Source: Collinsella sp. AM34-10 (GTDB lineage: Bacteria; Actinomycetota; Coriobacteriia; Coriobacteriales; Coriobacteriaceae). Taken from it: a DNA stretch of 64,000 nt. Positions 1 through 7,753 of the stretch are shown here, one piece after another; position 1 is the first letter of the stretch; each line of letters starts with the position of its first letter. Below the pieces are notes generated by a model that made no database searches, was not told the origin of the DNA, and was given only the letters and a program-made list of their open reading frames with translations. The stretch is taken from positions 310,001 through 374,000 of the forward strand of contig NZ_QSIL01000001.1 of assembly GCF_003469185.1 (NCBI RefSeq). The letters are read 5' to 3'. The translations under genes were made by a program, and so were the position numbers.

Positions 1-936
1 GAGCAGTACGGCCTGCTTTTGGTTGTAGCCCTCTTGAATGAGGCGGTGGTGGATGTGGCCCTTGTCGGCCTGCCCGATGCTAATGTGGGCGCGCTTGCGG
101 CGCACGATGGCGCTAAACGTGTCGATGATGGGCACGCCGGCCACGATGAGCGGGATGATGAGCGAGGTGAGCGCGGCGGTGCGGCTCACGTTGAGCAGCG
201 AGATGGAACCCAGCGCAAAGCCCAGAAGCAGCGATCCCGAGTCGCCCAAGAAAATGCTCGCGGGGTTGAAGTTATAGCGCAAGAAGGCGAGGCACGAGCC
301 AAAGAGCGCGATGGAGAGCGCGGCGGCGTCGATGCGGCCCGAGAGCACCGCGACCGAAAACATGGTGAACGACGCGATACCGCAGATACCCGTGGCCAGA
401 CCGTCGAGGCCGTCGATAAGGTTGATGATGTTGGTGAACGCCACCAGGTAGACCACAGTGATGGGGTAGGCGAGCCAGCCGAGCATGATCTCGCCGGGAG
501 CAAACGGGTTGACGATGACGCCGATGCGCAGGCCGCCCACGCAGGCGATGAGCGCGGCGAGGACCTGGCCGGCGAGCTTTTGCTTGGGCTTGAGCTGGAA
601 GACGTCGTCGATCGCGCCGGTCGCAAAGATGACGGTAAAAGAAAGCGCAAGTATGGGGTAGCTGATGTGCAGACGGGGGTGGGGCACCAAAGCGGGCGGC
701 CAGCCCAGGTACCAGGTGCCTAGGATCTGAACAATGCAGGCGACGACGAGGCCCAAAAAGACTGCCGTGCCACCCATGCGCGGGATGGGTTTAGTGTTGA
801 TGCGGCGCTTGGAAGGATAATCGACGGCGTCGAGCTTGATTGCCAGGCGCTTGACCAGGGGCACCGCAAGGAAGGTCGTGATAAAAGCCGCGACCGCCAC
901 GCAAAGGTACGGTATGAAGCTCGTGGAGGAAGCCAT
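1..936 (-). CDS. WecA/TagO-family undecaprenyl-phosphate sugar-1-phosphate transferase (3' end beyond window)
   Basis: This integral membrane enzyme should transfer a HexNAc-1-phosphate (GlcNAc in characterised relatives) from the UDP-sugar to undecaprenyl phosphate, the first step of teichoic acid or surface polysaccharide synthesis. The visible 312 residues contain the family landmarks: the DD pair at 110-111, NLIDGLDG at 172-179, NFNPASIFLGDSGS at 222-235 and HIHHRL at 294-299, within alternating hydrophobic segments. The C-terminus lies beyond base 1. I chose the ATG at 936, which places about ten residues before the first membrane helix. An in-frame ATG at 984 adds 16 residues, and neither start has a strong ribosome binding site. 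The family call is firm; the exact sugar substrate cannot be read from the sequence. Confidence 0.9.
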   Translation of the reverse strand, partial: MASSTSFIPYLCVAVAAFITTFLAVPLVKRLAIKLDAVDYPSKRRINTKPIPRMGGTAVFLGLVVACIVQILGTWYLGWPPALVPHPRLHISYPILALSFTVIFATGAIDDVFQLKPKQKLAGQVLAALIACVGGLRIGVIVNPFAPGEIMLGWLAYPITVVYLVAFTNIINLIDGLDGLATGICGIASFTMFSVAVLSGRIDAAALSIALFGSCLAFLRYNFNPASIFLGDSGSLLLGFALGSISLLNVSRTAALTSLIIPLIVAGVPIIDTFSAIVRRKRAHISIGQADKGHIHHRLIQEGYNQKQAVLL

Positions 937-1167
937 GAATCGATAAACCGCCAAGCGTCGAAGGAAAAGGTCAAAGGATGCCATGCCGCAAAGGGTATAG
1001 CTGACCCATGATACTCGACCAAGGAGGGTGTGAGGAATTGCACGGGGCGATAATCACGCGCTTACCAGATATTCGAGTGATAGTGGGGCTCTGCCTGGTG
1101 CCTTTTGGGAATCATGGCGGGATTTGCAATGGCGATTTTCGGCAAAAGAAAACCACCCCCCACGTTA

Positions 1168-1314
1168 CGAAAATGAACCCACCTAAAACAGGTGGGTGCC
1201 CTCATCGACTGTTCCAGCGTCCTTAACAACGAAGGATACCTGTACTAGGTACGACTGTGTGGGCTCCCTAAATAAACGCGACGGTTCACCCAGTTGCTCC
1301 GCGGGGGGCGGAAT
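1168..1314 (-). ncRNA. Candidate structured RNA, 6S-RNA-like
   Basis: The 528 bases between the WecA-like gene and the radical SAM gene hold no convincing coding region. On the minus strand a TATGAT box (bases 1326-1321) is followed by about 145 bases rich in pairing. GGGTG and GTCG near the 5' end can pair with CACCC and CGAT near the 3' end. A TCCTT/AAGGA hairpin sits in the middle, and the 3' end is a GCACCCACCT...AGGTGGGT hairpin followed by a T-rich tract, like a terminator. A closing stem, an open centre and an apical hairpin resemble 6S RNA, and the terminal hairpin resembles those I recall after Gram-positive 6S RNAs. The identification is from memory and pairing by eye, so it is tentative; an unnamed RNA is the alternative. 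Confidence 0.42.
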
Positions 1315-1351
1315 ACCTACATCATAAAGCGGCACTTTGTGGATTCCAGTC

Positions 1352-1380
1352 TTGACATTACAAAAATCGTGTCGGACGAT
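1352..1380 (+). promoter_or_regulatory. Possible sigma-A promoter for the radical SAM gene
   Basis: A perfect TTGACA (1352-1357) is followed after 17 bases by GACGAT, a poor -10 match, about 85 bases upstream of the radical SAM start. The -35 is persuasive, the -10 is not. Confidence 0.35.
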
Positions 1381-1463
1381 TACGGCGCCTTGGGCTCGAG
1401 CCGTCTGTGCGGTTGGCCCTTTTGCGTTTGAGCTGCTGAATCGTTGTTTTGGAGCATGTTTTT

Positions 1464-2402
1464 ATGCCGACGTCGTTGACCGAACTTTTTTCGCCCGCCT
1501 GCCATTTGTGTCCGCGCCGCTGCGGTGCGGCGCGCGATGAGGGCGCGCACGGCGTATGCGGTGCTAACGACACGCTCAAGGTGGCCCGCGCCGCGCTTCA
1601 TATGTGGGAGGAGCCGCCTATCTCGGGCGAGGCCGGTTCGGGCACAATCTTCTTTAGCGGCTGCTCGCTCAAATGCGTCTATTGTCAGAACCACGAGATC
1701 TCGACGGGCAATTTTGGGCTTGAGATTTCGCCCGAGCGTCTGGTCGAGATTATGTTGGAGCTGCAGGACCAGGGTGCGAACAATATTAATCTGGTGACGG
1801 CGACACACTACGCGCACCTGCTGCCTGCTGCGATTGCCGCGGCACGGGCGCGCGGGCTGGCCATCCCAATCGTCTACAACACGAGCGGTTATGAGCGTGC
1901 GAGTGCCGTGTCGGCGCTCGGCGATCTGGTCGATGTGTGGCTTACCGACTTTAAATATGCCGATGCGGCGCTTGCGCAGTCACTGTCTCATATTCAGGAC
2001 TACCCGCGCGTGGCCGTGTCGGGCTTAGCGCAAATGGCGCGCGAGATTGAGCGCCGCGGGGGAGAGCTGGTGGACGAGGACGGGCTCATGAAGCGCGGCA
2101 TGATCGTGCGCCATCTGGTACTGCCGGGACATGCAGACGATTCGTGTCGCGTGCTGGACCTGGTGTGGCAGACGGTGGGCGATGTGCCGATTTCGGTCAT
2201 GAACCAGTACACGCCCAATGCGCTCATGCGCGAGCAGGGCGGCGACCTGGCGCGTGCTGTGACGCGCGAGGAGTACGAGCAGGTGCTCGACCATGCCGAT
2301 GACCTGGGTTTTACGACGATGTTCTGGCAAGAGGGCGGCGCGGTAGACGAGAGCTTTACCCCGGCCTTCGACACCACCGGTGTCCTCACCAGCGCAAAGT
2401 AG
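1464..2402 (+). CDS. Radical SAM protein of the PflA/PflX-like group
   Basis: The 312-residue protein has the radical SAM cluster motif CX3CX2C at Cys67, Cys71 and Cys74 (SGCSLKCVYCQN), which would bind a 4Fe-4S cluster and cleave S-adenosylmethionine. A second Cys set, CHLCPRRC at 13-20 plus Cys32, could bind a further metal centre. This layout matches proteins annotated as pyruvate formate-lyase activating enzyme-like (PflX), whose physiological target is mostly unknown; no glycyl radical enzyme lies nearby. I chose the ATG at 1464 because GGAG sits nine bases upstream; an in-frame TTG at 1449 lacks such a site. The gene stands alone, with a possible promoter at 1352-1380. The fold assignment is secure and the substrate is not. 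Confidence 0.85.
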   Translation: MPTSLTELFSPACHLCPRRCGAARDEGAHGVCGANDTLKVARAALHMWEEPPISGEAGSGTIFFSGCSLKCVYCQNHEISTGNFGLEISPERLVEIMLELQDQGANNINLVTATHYAHLLPAAIAAARARGLAIPIVYNTSGYERASAVSALGDLVDVWLTDFKYADAALAQSLSHIQDYPRVAVSGLAQMAREIERRGGELVDEDGLMKRGMIVRHLVLPGHADDSCRVLDLVWQTVGDVPISVMNQYTPNALMREQGGDLARAVTREEYEQVLDHADDLGFTTMFWQEGGAVDESFTPAFDTTGVLTSAK

Positions 2403-2413
2403 CGCGTTCACCG

Positions 2414-2446
2414 ATGATTTTTCTGGGACGGGGATTAAAAAATCAT
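2414..2446. repeat. REP-like hairpin, ATGATTTTT arms with GGGACGGGG loop
   Basis: ATGATTTTT (2414-2422) and AAAAATCAT (2438-2446) form a perfect 9-bp inverted repeat around a loop containing GGGACGGGG. It starts 12 bases after the radical SAM stop codon. A reverse-orientation CCGTCCC lies 40 bases further on. The arm-loop plan matches the hairpins at 4732, 9040, 9809, 11055 and 14055. Confidence 0.5.
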
Positions 2447-2512
2447 TGAGAGGATTGCCTGCTCGAAAAGTAGTCAAAATGGCTCCGTCCCAAAAAGACT
2501 GGGTATTGGGCG

Positions 2513-2540
2513 TTGACAGTTGGCGAGCCGTAGGTAAAAT
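2513..2540 (+). promoter_or_regulatory. Promoter of the tRNA-Ala gene
   Basis: TTGACA (2513-2518) and TAAAAT (2535-2540) are separated by 16 bases and lie 13 bases before the tRNA. It is close to the sigma-A consensus. Confidence 0.7.
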
Positions 2541-2553
2541 AACAACTTGTCCT

Positions 2554-2626
2554 GGGGACGTAGCTCAGTTGGGAGAGCGCTGCCGTCGCATGGCAGAGGC
2601 CGAGGGTTCGACTCCCTTCGTCTCCA
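2554..2626 (+). tRNA. tRNA-Ala (anticodon CGC)
   Basis: The cloverleaf folds cleanly. The acceptor stem GGGGACG pairs with CGTCTCC and includes the G3-U70 wobble pair that identifies alanine tRNAs. The anticodon loop is GTCGCAT, giving anticodon CGC for GCG codons, and the T loop is TTCGACT. The discriminator base is A; CCA is not encoded because the next bases are CCC. An intrinsic terminator follows after 15 bases. Confidence 0.95.
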
Positions 2627-2641
2627 CCCTTGGATTTGATA

Positions 2642-2672
2642 AGCCGCTGACATTGTGTCGGCGGCTTTTTTT
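2642..2672 (+). terminator. Intrinsic terminator after tRNA-Ala
   Basis: AGCCGCTGACA pairs with TGTCGGCGGCT (one G-T pair) around a three-base loop, followed by a run of seven T. Confidence 0.85.
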
Positions 2673-2691
2673 AAAAAGAAAGGGCGGTACT

Positions 2692-3150
2692 ATGGCCGAG
2701 CTTGAGTTCCAACCATTGTCCGACGAGGAGCGCGCCGAGTTGGAAGAGCTCCGCGCCGAGAAGGCCCGCCGCGAGGCTCAGGAAGAGGCTCGTCGCGAGC
2801 GTGAGGAGCTGGCTGCCCTGCGTGCCGAGCGCGCAAAGGCCGAGGAAGCCGCCACGAGGGCCGCATCCGAGCGCAAGCCCGCGCCCGCGCCCAAGCCCGC
2901 CACTGCGAAGCCTGCGCCTGCCACACCCAAACCTCAACCTAAAAAGGTGGCTCATCCCAAGCCCGCCGAGCCCAAGCCGAGCCGTGACGAGATGACCTTT
3001 GCCCAGCGCATGGTCACCTCCAAGGAGCCTACGGGTGAGAATGAGATCCCCGGCATGGCTCCGGCTCAAAAAATCATCATTGTGCTCGCCCTCATCGCGT
3101 TTATCGTCTTTATGGTCTACACGATCACGGGCAGCATGGGCCTGCACTAA
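2692..3150 (+). CDS. Small tail-anchored coiled-coil protein of unknown function
   Basis: The 152-residue product has three parts. Residues 8-65 are a highly charged Glu/Arg/Ala helix with coiled-coil periodicity. Residues 66-100 are rich in Pro, Ala and Lys, a flexible linker. Residues 127-148 form a single hydrophobic helix (IIIVLALIAFIVFMVYTI) close to the C-terminus. This predicts a cytoplasmic rod held to the membrane by its tail. The ATG at 2692 follows a weak AAAGGG. It lies just after the tRNA-Ala terminator and 82 bases before pncB on the same strand, so the two may share a transcript. I do not recognise a named family; any role in cell envelope organisation would be a guess. Confidence 0.75.
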   Translation: MAELEFQPLSDEERAELEELRAEKARREAQEEARREREELAALRAERAKAEEAATRAASERKPAPAPKPATAKPAPATPKPQPKKVAHPKPAEPKPSRDEMTFAQRMVTSKEPTGENEIPGMAPAQKIIIVLALIAFIVFMVYTITGSMGLH

Positions 3151-3232
3151 CCTGTTCGTGCCGGGCTCCATGCCCGCACGTCCGCCTCGTCCAACCCTCA
3201 ACTTCTGCACAACGCATCCGAAAGGTCGCCCC

Positions 3233-4738
3233 ATGGCTTTGACCGACATCTCGCATCCCACCGACATCGCAATGCTCACCGATCTGTACGAGCTCACTAT
3301 GGCCCAGGGCCTGTGGGAGAGCGGCAAGGCCAATGAGCAGGGTTGTTTTACCGCGTTTTACCGCGACCATCCCTTTGGTAGCGCCTACGCCGTCATGTGC
3401 GGCACCGCCGAGCTGCCTGAGCTGGTCGAGAACCTGCGCTTTACGCCCGAGGATATCGACTACCTCGCCTCGCTCCAGGCCCCGGCCGGCGGCGCGATGT
3501 TCAAGCCTGGATTTCTCGACTACCTGCGCGTTTTTCGTGCGCATGTAAATATCGATGCCGTCCCTGAGGGCGAGCTCGTCTTTCCGCGCGAGCCCATGGT
3601 GCGCGTCACCGGCCCCGCGCTGGAGTGCCAGCTGCTCGAGACAGCGCTGCTCAACATCGTCGGCTTCCAGACACTTGTCGCCACCAAGACGGCGCGCGTG
3701 GTGTTGGCGGCGGACGGTCGTCCCGTGGCCGAGTTTGGTCTGCGCCGCGCCCAGGGTCCCGATGGCGGCCTGGCCGTCGCGCGCGCGAGCTATGTGGCCG
3801 GCTGTTCCTCTACGTCCAATGTGCTCGCCGGTCGCCGCTACGGTATTCCCGTCTTTGGCACGCATGCGCACAGCTGGGTGATGAGCTTCGATTCCGAGCT
3901 CGAGGCCTTCCGCGCCTTTGCCAAGTCGAGCCCCAAGAACTGTACGCTGCTCATCGACACCTACGATGTGCGTGAGGGCTGCGAGCATGCCATTACGGTT
4001 GCCAAGGAGATGGAGGCGGTGGGCGAGCGCCTGTCGGCTATTCGCATTGACTCGGGCGACCTCGCCAAGCTCTCCAAGTATGTGCGCGGCCGTTTTGATG
4101 CCGAGGGCCTGCCCTATGTGGGGATCTCGGTTTCCAACGATCTTGACGAGTACACGATTCAGTCACTGCTCGACCAGGGTGCGCCTATCGATAGCTTTGG
4201 CGTGGGCACCAAGCTCGCGACCTGCTATGACCAGCCGGCGCTGGGCGGCGTGTACAAGCTTTCCGCCCGCCGTGCGAGCGAGACTGACCCGTGGACGCCG
4301 GTGGTCAAGCTCTCCGAGCAGCCCTACAAGCGCACGATCCCGGGCGTGCAGCGCGTGCGCCGCTATTACGACGGCTTTGGCGGCCCGATCTGCGACATGA
4401 TCTATGACGAGGATCATCTGGCGGGGGAGGGCGCCGCGCGTGGCAATACCCTCGTGGCCGTGAACGATGCCGCCCTGGTGACCGACGTTTCCGAGCTTGA
4501 GTATCGCGAGCTGCTGGCGCCGATCGTGCGCGATGGCAGTGCCGTTGCCCCGCGCGAGAGCATTGAGGACGCACGCGAGCGTTGCACCTGGGCACTGGAC
4601 CATCTGGATCCGGTCTACAAGCGCTTCCTGTACCCGCAGACTTATGTGGTGGGCATGGAGCAGGGCCTGGCACAGGTGCGCGACGAGCTCGTGCGCAAGA
4701 ACATGGCCGCGGCTTCGGCCTTCCCCTGGGCAAAATGA
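3233..4738 (+). CDS. pncB: Nicotinate phosphoribosyltransferase
   Basis: The 501-residue enzyme converts nicotinate and PRPP to nicotinate mononucleotide in the Preiss-Handler NAD salvage pathway, in the cytosol. Family signatures are the N-terminal TDLYELTMAQG (16-26), FGLRRAQGPDGG (168-179) and GTHAHSW (209-215), where the second His is in the position of the phosphorylated histidine. The phosphate-binding segment RIDSGDLAKLSKYVR follows mid-protein. Length is typical for the family. The ATG at 3233 has GAAAGG upstream. The TGA stop lies inside the left arm of a hairpin repeat, so the 3' end of the transcript is probably shaped by it. proB follows 68 bases later on the same strand. Confidence 0.93.
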   Translation: MALTDISHPTDIAMLTDLYELTMAQGLWESGKANEQGCFTAFYRDHPFGSAYAVMCGTAELPELVENLRFTPEDIDYLASLQAPAGGAMFKPGFLDYLRVFRAHVNIDAVPEGELVFPREPMVRVTGPALECQLLETALLNIVGFQTLVATKTARVVLAADGRPVAEFGLRRAQGPDGGLAVARASYVAGCSSTSNVLAGRRYGIPVFGTHAHSWVMSFDSELEAFRAFAKSSPKNCTLLIDTYDVREGCEHAITVAKEMEAVGERLSAIRIDSGDLAKLSKYVRGRFDAEGLPYVGISVSNDLDEYTIQSLLDQGAPIDSFGVGTKLATCYDQPALGGVYKLSARRASETDPWTPVVKLSEQPYKRTIPGVQRVRRYYDGFGGPICDMIYDEDHLAGEGAARGNTLVAVNDAALVTDVSELEYRELLAPIVRDGSAVAPRESIEDARERCTWALDHLDPVYKRFLYPQTYVVGMEQGLAQVRDELVRKNMAAASAFPWAK

Positions 4739-4770
4739 TCCGAAGGGGACGGAGGAAAACGGATCATTTT
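4732..4770. repeat. REP-like hairpin, AAAATGATCCG arms with GGGGACGGAGG loop
   Basis: AAAATGATCCG (4732-4742) and CGGATCATTTT (4760-4770) are perfect 11-bp inverted arms around AAGGGGACGGAGGAAAA. The pncB stop codon (4736-4738) is part of the left arm. A decayed copy with the same loop is at 14055-14093. Confidence 0.7.
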
Positions 4771-4806
4771 CTCGCCCGCCTGCTCAACATTCGATTGGTT
4801 TGACGT

Positions 4807-5934
4807 ATGACGACTTATTATAAAACGATGGTGGTAAAGATCGGTTCGTCCACGGTGGTGGGTGCCGACGGCAAGGTCAACCGCGCCTTTATCGGCGGGC
4901 TTGCCGACCAGGCCGCAGCCCTGCGCAAGCTCGGCTGGCGTCTGGTCGTGGTGAGCTCGGGCGCTATCGCCTGTGGCTATCCCGTGCTGGGCTTCGACCG
5001 CAAGCCGGTCGGCGACCTGCCGAGCCTGCAGGCCTGCGCCTCGGCCGGTCAGTGTATCATCTCGTCGGCCTACGACGAGGAGTTTCATGCGCGCGACCTG
5101 CTCACCTCGCTCGTGCTGCTCACACGCCACGACACGGCCCGCCGCACATCCTACCTGCATGCGCGCGACGCCCTGCTGCGCCTTGTGGAGCTTGACGTGG
5201 TGCCGGTCGTCAACGAGAACGATACCGTTACCGTCGATGAGATCAAGTTTGGCGACAACGACACGCTGGCGGCGCTTGTGAGCTGCCTGGTTTCTGCCGA
5301 TCTGTGCGTGACGCTCTCGGACATCGATGGCCTCTATACCGCCAATCCGCATGAGGACCCCACGGCCGAGTTTGTCCCGGTCGTGCATAAGATCGATGCC
5401 AAGATCATCGCCTCGGCGGGCGATTCTTCCACATCGGTGGGCACGGGCGGCATGATTACCAAGATCCGCGCGAGCCGCATTCTGATGACGGCGGGCATTC
5501 AGAGCGTGATATGCTCGGGCGAGGAGCCCGATGCGCTCGTGCGCCTCGCTCGCGGCGAGAGTGTGGGCACGCTGTTCGATCCGCCGGCGGAGCGTCTGGA
5601 CATTGCGCCCCGCAAGCTGTGGATCGCGCTGGGCGACAAGGCGCATGGCTCGGTGACGGTCGATGACGGCGCCGCGAAGGCGCTGGTCAGCCGTGGCTCG
5701 TCCTTGCTCGCGGTGGGTATTCGCGAGGTCGATGGCACGTTTGCCGAGGGCGATGTGCTCGATGTGTGCGACCCGAGCGGTATGGTTGTCGCGCGTGGTA
5801 TTGCCGAGGCCGATTCGGACGTGCTGGAGCTTGCAGCCGGACGCCGCCAGGACCAGATTGCCGGCAACCGCCTGCTGGCAGACCTGGCCGAGAAGCCCGC
5901 GATTCATCGAGATAATTTAATCGTCTTCGCCTAA
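4807..5934 (+). CDS. proB: Glutamate 5-kinase with C-terminal PUA domain
   Basis: ProB phosphorylates glutamate to gamma-glutamyl phosphate, the first and feedback-regulated step of proline synthesis. The 375-residue protein starts with the amino acid kinase motif VVKIGSSTVVG (residues 8-18), carries VVSSGAIACGYP (53-64) and the nucleotide-binding VVNENDTVTVDEIKFGDND region (about 134-152), and ends with a PUA domain (about 276-360), the full-length arrangement seen in E. coli. The ATG at 4807 has no obvious Shine-Dalgarno sequence. The next pathway gene, proA, is 1.8 kb downstream, separated by an oppositely oriented peptidase gene, so the pair is split rather than a simple operon. The final codons lie in the first unit of a tandem repeat. 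Confidence 0.95.
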   Translation: MTTYYKTMVVKIGSSTVVGADGKVNRAFIGGLADQAAALRKLGWRLVVVSSGAIACGYPVLGFDRKPVGDLPSLQACASAGQCIISSAYDEEFHARDLLTSLVLLTRHDTARRTSYLHARDALLRLVELDVVPVVNENDTVTVDEIKFGDNDTLAALVSCLVSADLCVTLSDIDGLYTANPHEDPTAEFVPVVHKIDAKIIASAGDSSTSVGTGGMITKIRASRILMTAGIQSVICSGEEPDALVRLARGESVGTLFDPPAERLDIAPRKLWIALGDKAHGSVTVDDGAAKALVSRGSSLLAVGIREVDGTFAEGDVLDVCDPSGMVVARGIAEADSDVLELAAGRRQDQIAGNRLLADLAEKPAIHRDNLIVFA

Positions 5935-6077
5935 CGGGTCGACGCTGCGCGCCGCCCAGAGCGACAATTTGTCATTCAAAAGGTGAGGCATGACCATCAG
6001 GTCTTCGCCTAACCAATTGACGCTGCAAACGCCCCTAAGCGGCAATCTGACGTTCAATCGTCGGGCATGACCAAAAG
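5923..6077. repeat. Two-unit imperfect tandem repeat (about 78 bp) at the proB 3' end
   Basis: Both units (5923-6000 and 6001-6077) begin with GTCTTCGCCTAAC and share GACGCTGC, TTCAA and GGCATGACCA at matching positions. The first unit overlaps the last codons and stop of proB. Confidence 0.7.
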
Positions 6078-6124
6078 GTCAATGCTCTCCTCTTTCACGT
6101 CACCTTGCTCGCTTAGGGGCGTTT
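6027..6124. terminator. Long-range inverted repeat downstream of proB
   Basis: AAACGCCCCTAAGC (6027-6040) is repeated inverted as GCTTAGGGGCGTTT (6111-6124), a perfect 14-bp stem with a 70-base loop, followed by TTCG on the plus strand. It could end the proB transcript or the converging S33 peptidase transcript. Confidence 0.45.
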
Positions 6125-6221
6125 TCGCTTTCCGTTCTCTACCTGCGGTATCGTCGTTGCCGGCACTTATTCGGCGCTTGGGGACGTTCCTTTTGTGCCG
6201 GCAGATGGGGACACTCCTTTG

Positions 6222-7640
6222 CTAGAAGATCTGGCGCAGGTCGCCGCGGTTGAGGGCTTCGTCGAAGAGGTGCTTGAATACTACGCTGCCGTGCAGGCCG
6301 TCGTGCTCAAACTCGTTCGTTACCCAGGCATGCGAGTTGCCCACGCGGCTGAGCGTGTCGAGCTGCATGCCCGAGTCCACGTACATGTCGTCGAAGTACA
6401 CGGCGGCCTGGAGCGGCACTTCGTTGCAGGCCAGGCGCTGCGCGTCGTAGATCTTGTCCCAGCTGGTGTCCTCCATCAGCAGGTCCATGGCGGGCTTGAA
6501 GGGCTTGAGCTCGGGCATCTGCTTAAACATCCACGGGAACATGGCCTCGCCGGTAAACATGAGCGGGCGCGCGAGCGTGTCGAACTCGGCACGATGGGCT
6601 TTCTCCTCTGCTGCGGCCCAGCCAATGGGCATCGTGTCGCCATCGGCGTAGATGAACTCCTGCAGCGTCCAGTACAGCGGATCCGTGCGCGTGTTGGTGC
6701 GCTCGAAGGCGCGCATCAAAAAGCTGTCGGATACCGAGGAGCCGCAGCTCAGCGAACCGTCGCCATCAACAAACGCGTGATCGATAATCCAGTGCATGCG
6801 CTCAAAGCTCGGCTTCATGCCAAAGTCGCTGCCCATGAGCTGCAGGCGCTCGACCGTCATCGGCGAGCCGTCGGGCAGCACGGGCTTTTGCTCCTCGAGG
6901 ACATCTGCCAGGGCCGCCACGCGCTCGACGTCGGCGGGGTAGCGGTCGTAATACTGCTGTGTCTTGGCTGCCATGCGCGGGAAGGTGTGCGCGTAGACTT
7001 CGCTGGCGCTCGCCGGCACGTGCGGAATGCCACCGCAGGTAAAGCTCGCCGACACGCCCTCGGGGAAGAGCGACAGATAGCTCAGCGTTAAAAAGCCGCC
7101 GTAGCTTTGGCCGAGCGTGACCCACGGCCTGCCGCCAAAGCCCACCAGGCGCAGGTACTCAAAATCGCGCACGATGGAGCTGGCGAGGTGGCGCTTGAGG
7201 AAGTCCGCCTGTGAGTGGGCCGCATTGGCTCCTGCTGCCTCGGCGCGCTCGCCCAGGGCCGCGATCGTGCGTCCGTCAACACAGCTGCTGCGTCCGGTGC
7301 CACGCTGGTCAGGCAGCACGACGCGGAAATGCTTGACGGCCTCCTCAATCCAGCCGTCGCTCGTGGGCGACAGCGGACGCGGGCTTTCGCCACCGGGGCC
7401 GCCCTGCAAAAACAGGAGCAGCGGCAGATCGTCGTTGATGCGGTCAGGTGCGCAGACCACGCGGTAGAAAAGCTTAATGCTCTCGGGCGCGCCGGCGATG
7501 GGCGCCGGCATGGCGCCGCGGCGCATGGTGCTGCCGACGGCCAACAGCATCGGCTCCAGGCCGCGCCAATCCAAGGGGATGTCGATGCTGTGGTCCTCGA
7601 CATAGAGGCCGGGGACGTGGTACGAAGTGATGAGGGCCAT
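6222..7640 (-). CDS. Alpha/beta hydrolase, proline iminopeptidase-like (peptidase S33)
   Basis: The 472-residue cytosolic hydrolase has the S33 landmarks: the oxyanion-hole sequence GGPGG (80-84), DQRGTGRS (111-118) and the nucleophile elbow GQSYGG (177-182) with Ser179. A His near the C-terminus (EFEHDGLHG) can complete the triad. Such enzymes release N-terminal proline from peptides, though relatives take other hydrophobic residues. It sits between proB and proA on the opposite strand, so a link to proline supply is attractive but only contextual. The start at 7640 (MALITSYHVPG) is the only suitable ATG, and its coding strand begins 113 bases from the divergent proA start. No signal peptide is seen. 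Confidence 0.88.
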   Translation of the reverse strand: MALITSYHVPGLYVEDHSIDIPLDWRGLEPMLLAVGSTMRRGAMPAPIAGAPESIKLFYRVVCAPDRINDDLPLLLFLQGGPGGESPRPLSPTSDGWIEEAVKHFRVVLPDQRGTGRSSCVDGRTIAALGERAEAAGANAAHSQADFLKRHLASSIVRDFEYLRLVGFGGRPWVTLGQSYGGFLTLSYLSLFPEGVSASFTCGGIPHVPASASEVYAHTFPRMAAKTQQYYDRYPADVERVAALADVLEEQKPVLPDGSPMTVERLQLMGSDFGMKPSFERMHWIIDHAFVDGDGSLSCGSSVSDSFLMRAFERTNTRTDPLYWTLQEFIYADGDTMPIGWAAAEEKAHRAEFDTLARPLMFTGEAMFPWMFKQMPELKPFKPAMDLLMEDTSWDKIYDAQRLACNEVPLQAAVYFDDMYVDSGMQLDTLSRVGNSHAWVTNEFEHDGLHGSVVFKHLFDEALNRGDLRQIF

Positions 7641-7753
7641 GCGTTACTTCCGTTCGTTGCGGTGTTTCGGGTTGACCAATTCTACCGCCGTCTGCGAGGA
7701 TGCGTGCAAATCGGCTACCATGGTTGGCAAACATCTAAGAGAAAGGGCCGTTC

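Noticed and set aside
5923..6077. Possible CRISPR array
   Set aside because: Only two long imperfect tandem units with no spacers; no Cas genes occur in the window.
6222..7640. Treating proB, the S33 peptidase and proA as one operon
   Set aside because: The peptidase gene is on the opposite strand, so a single transcript is not possible.
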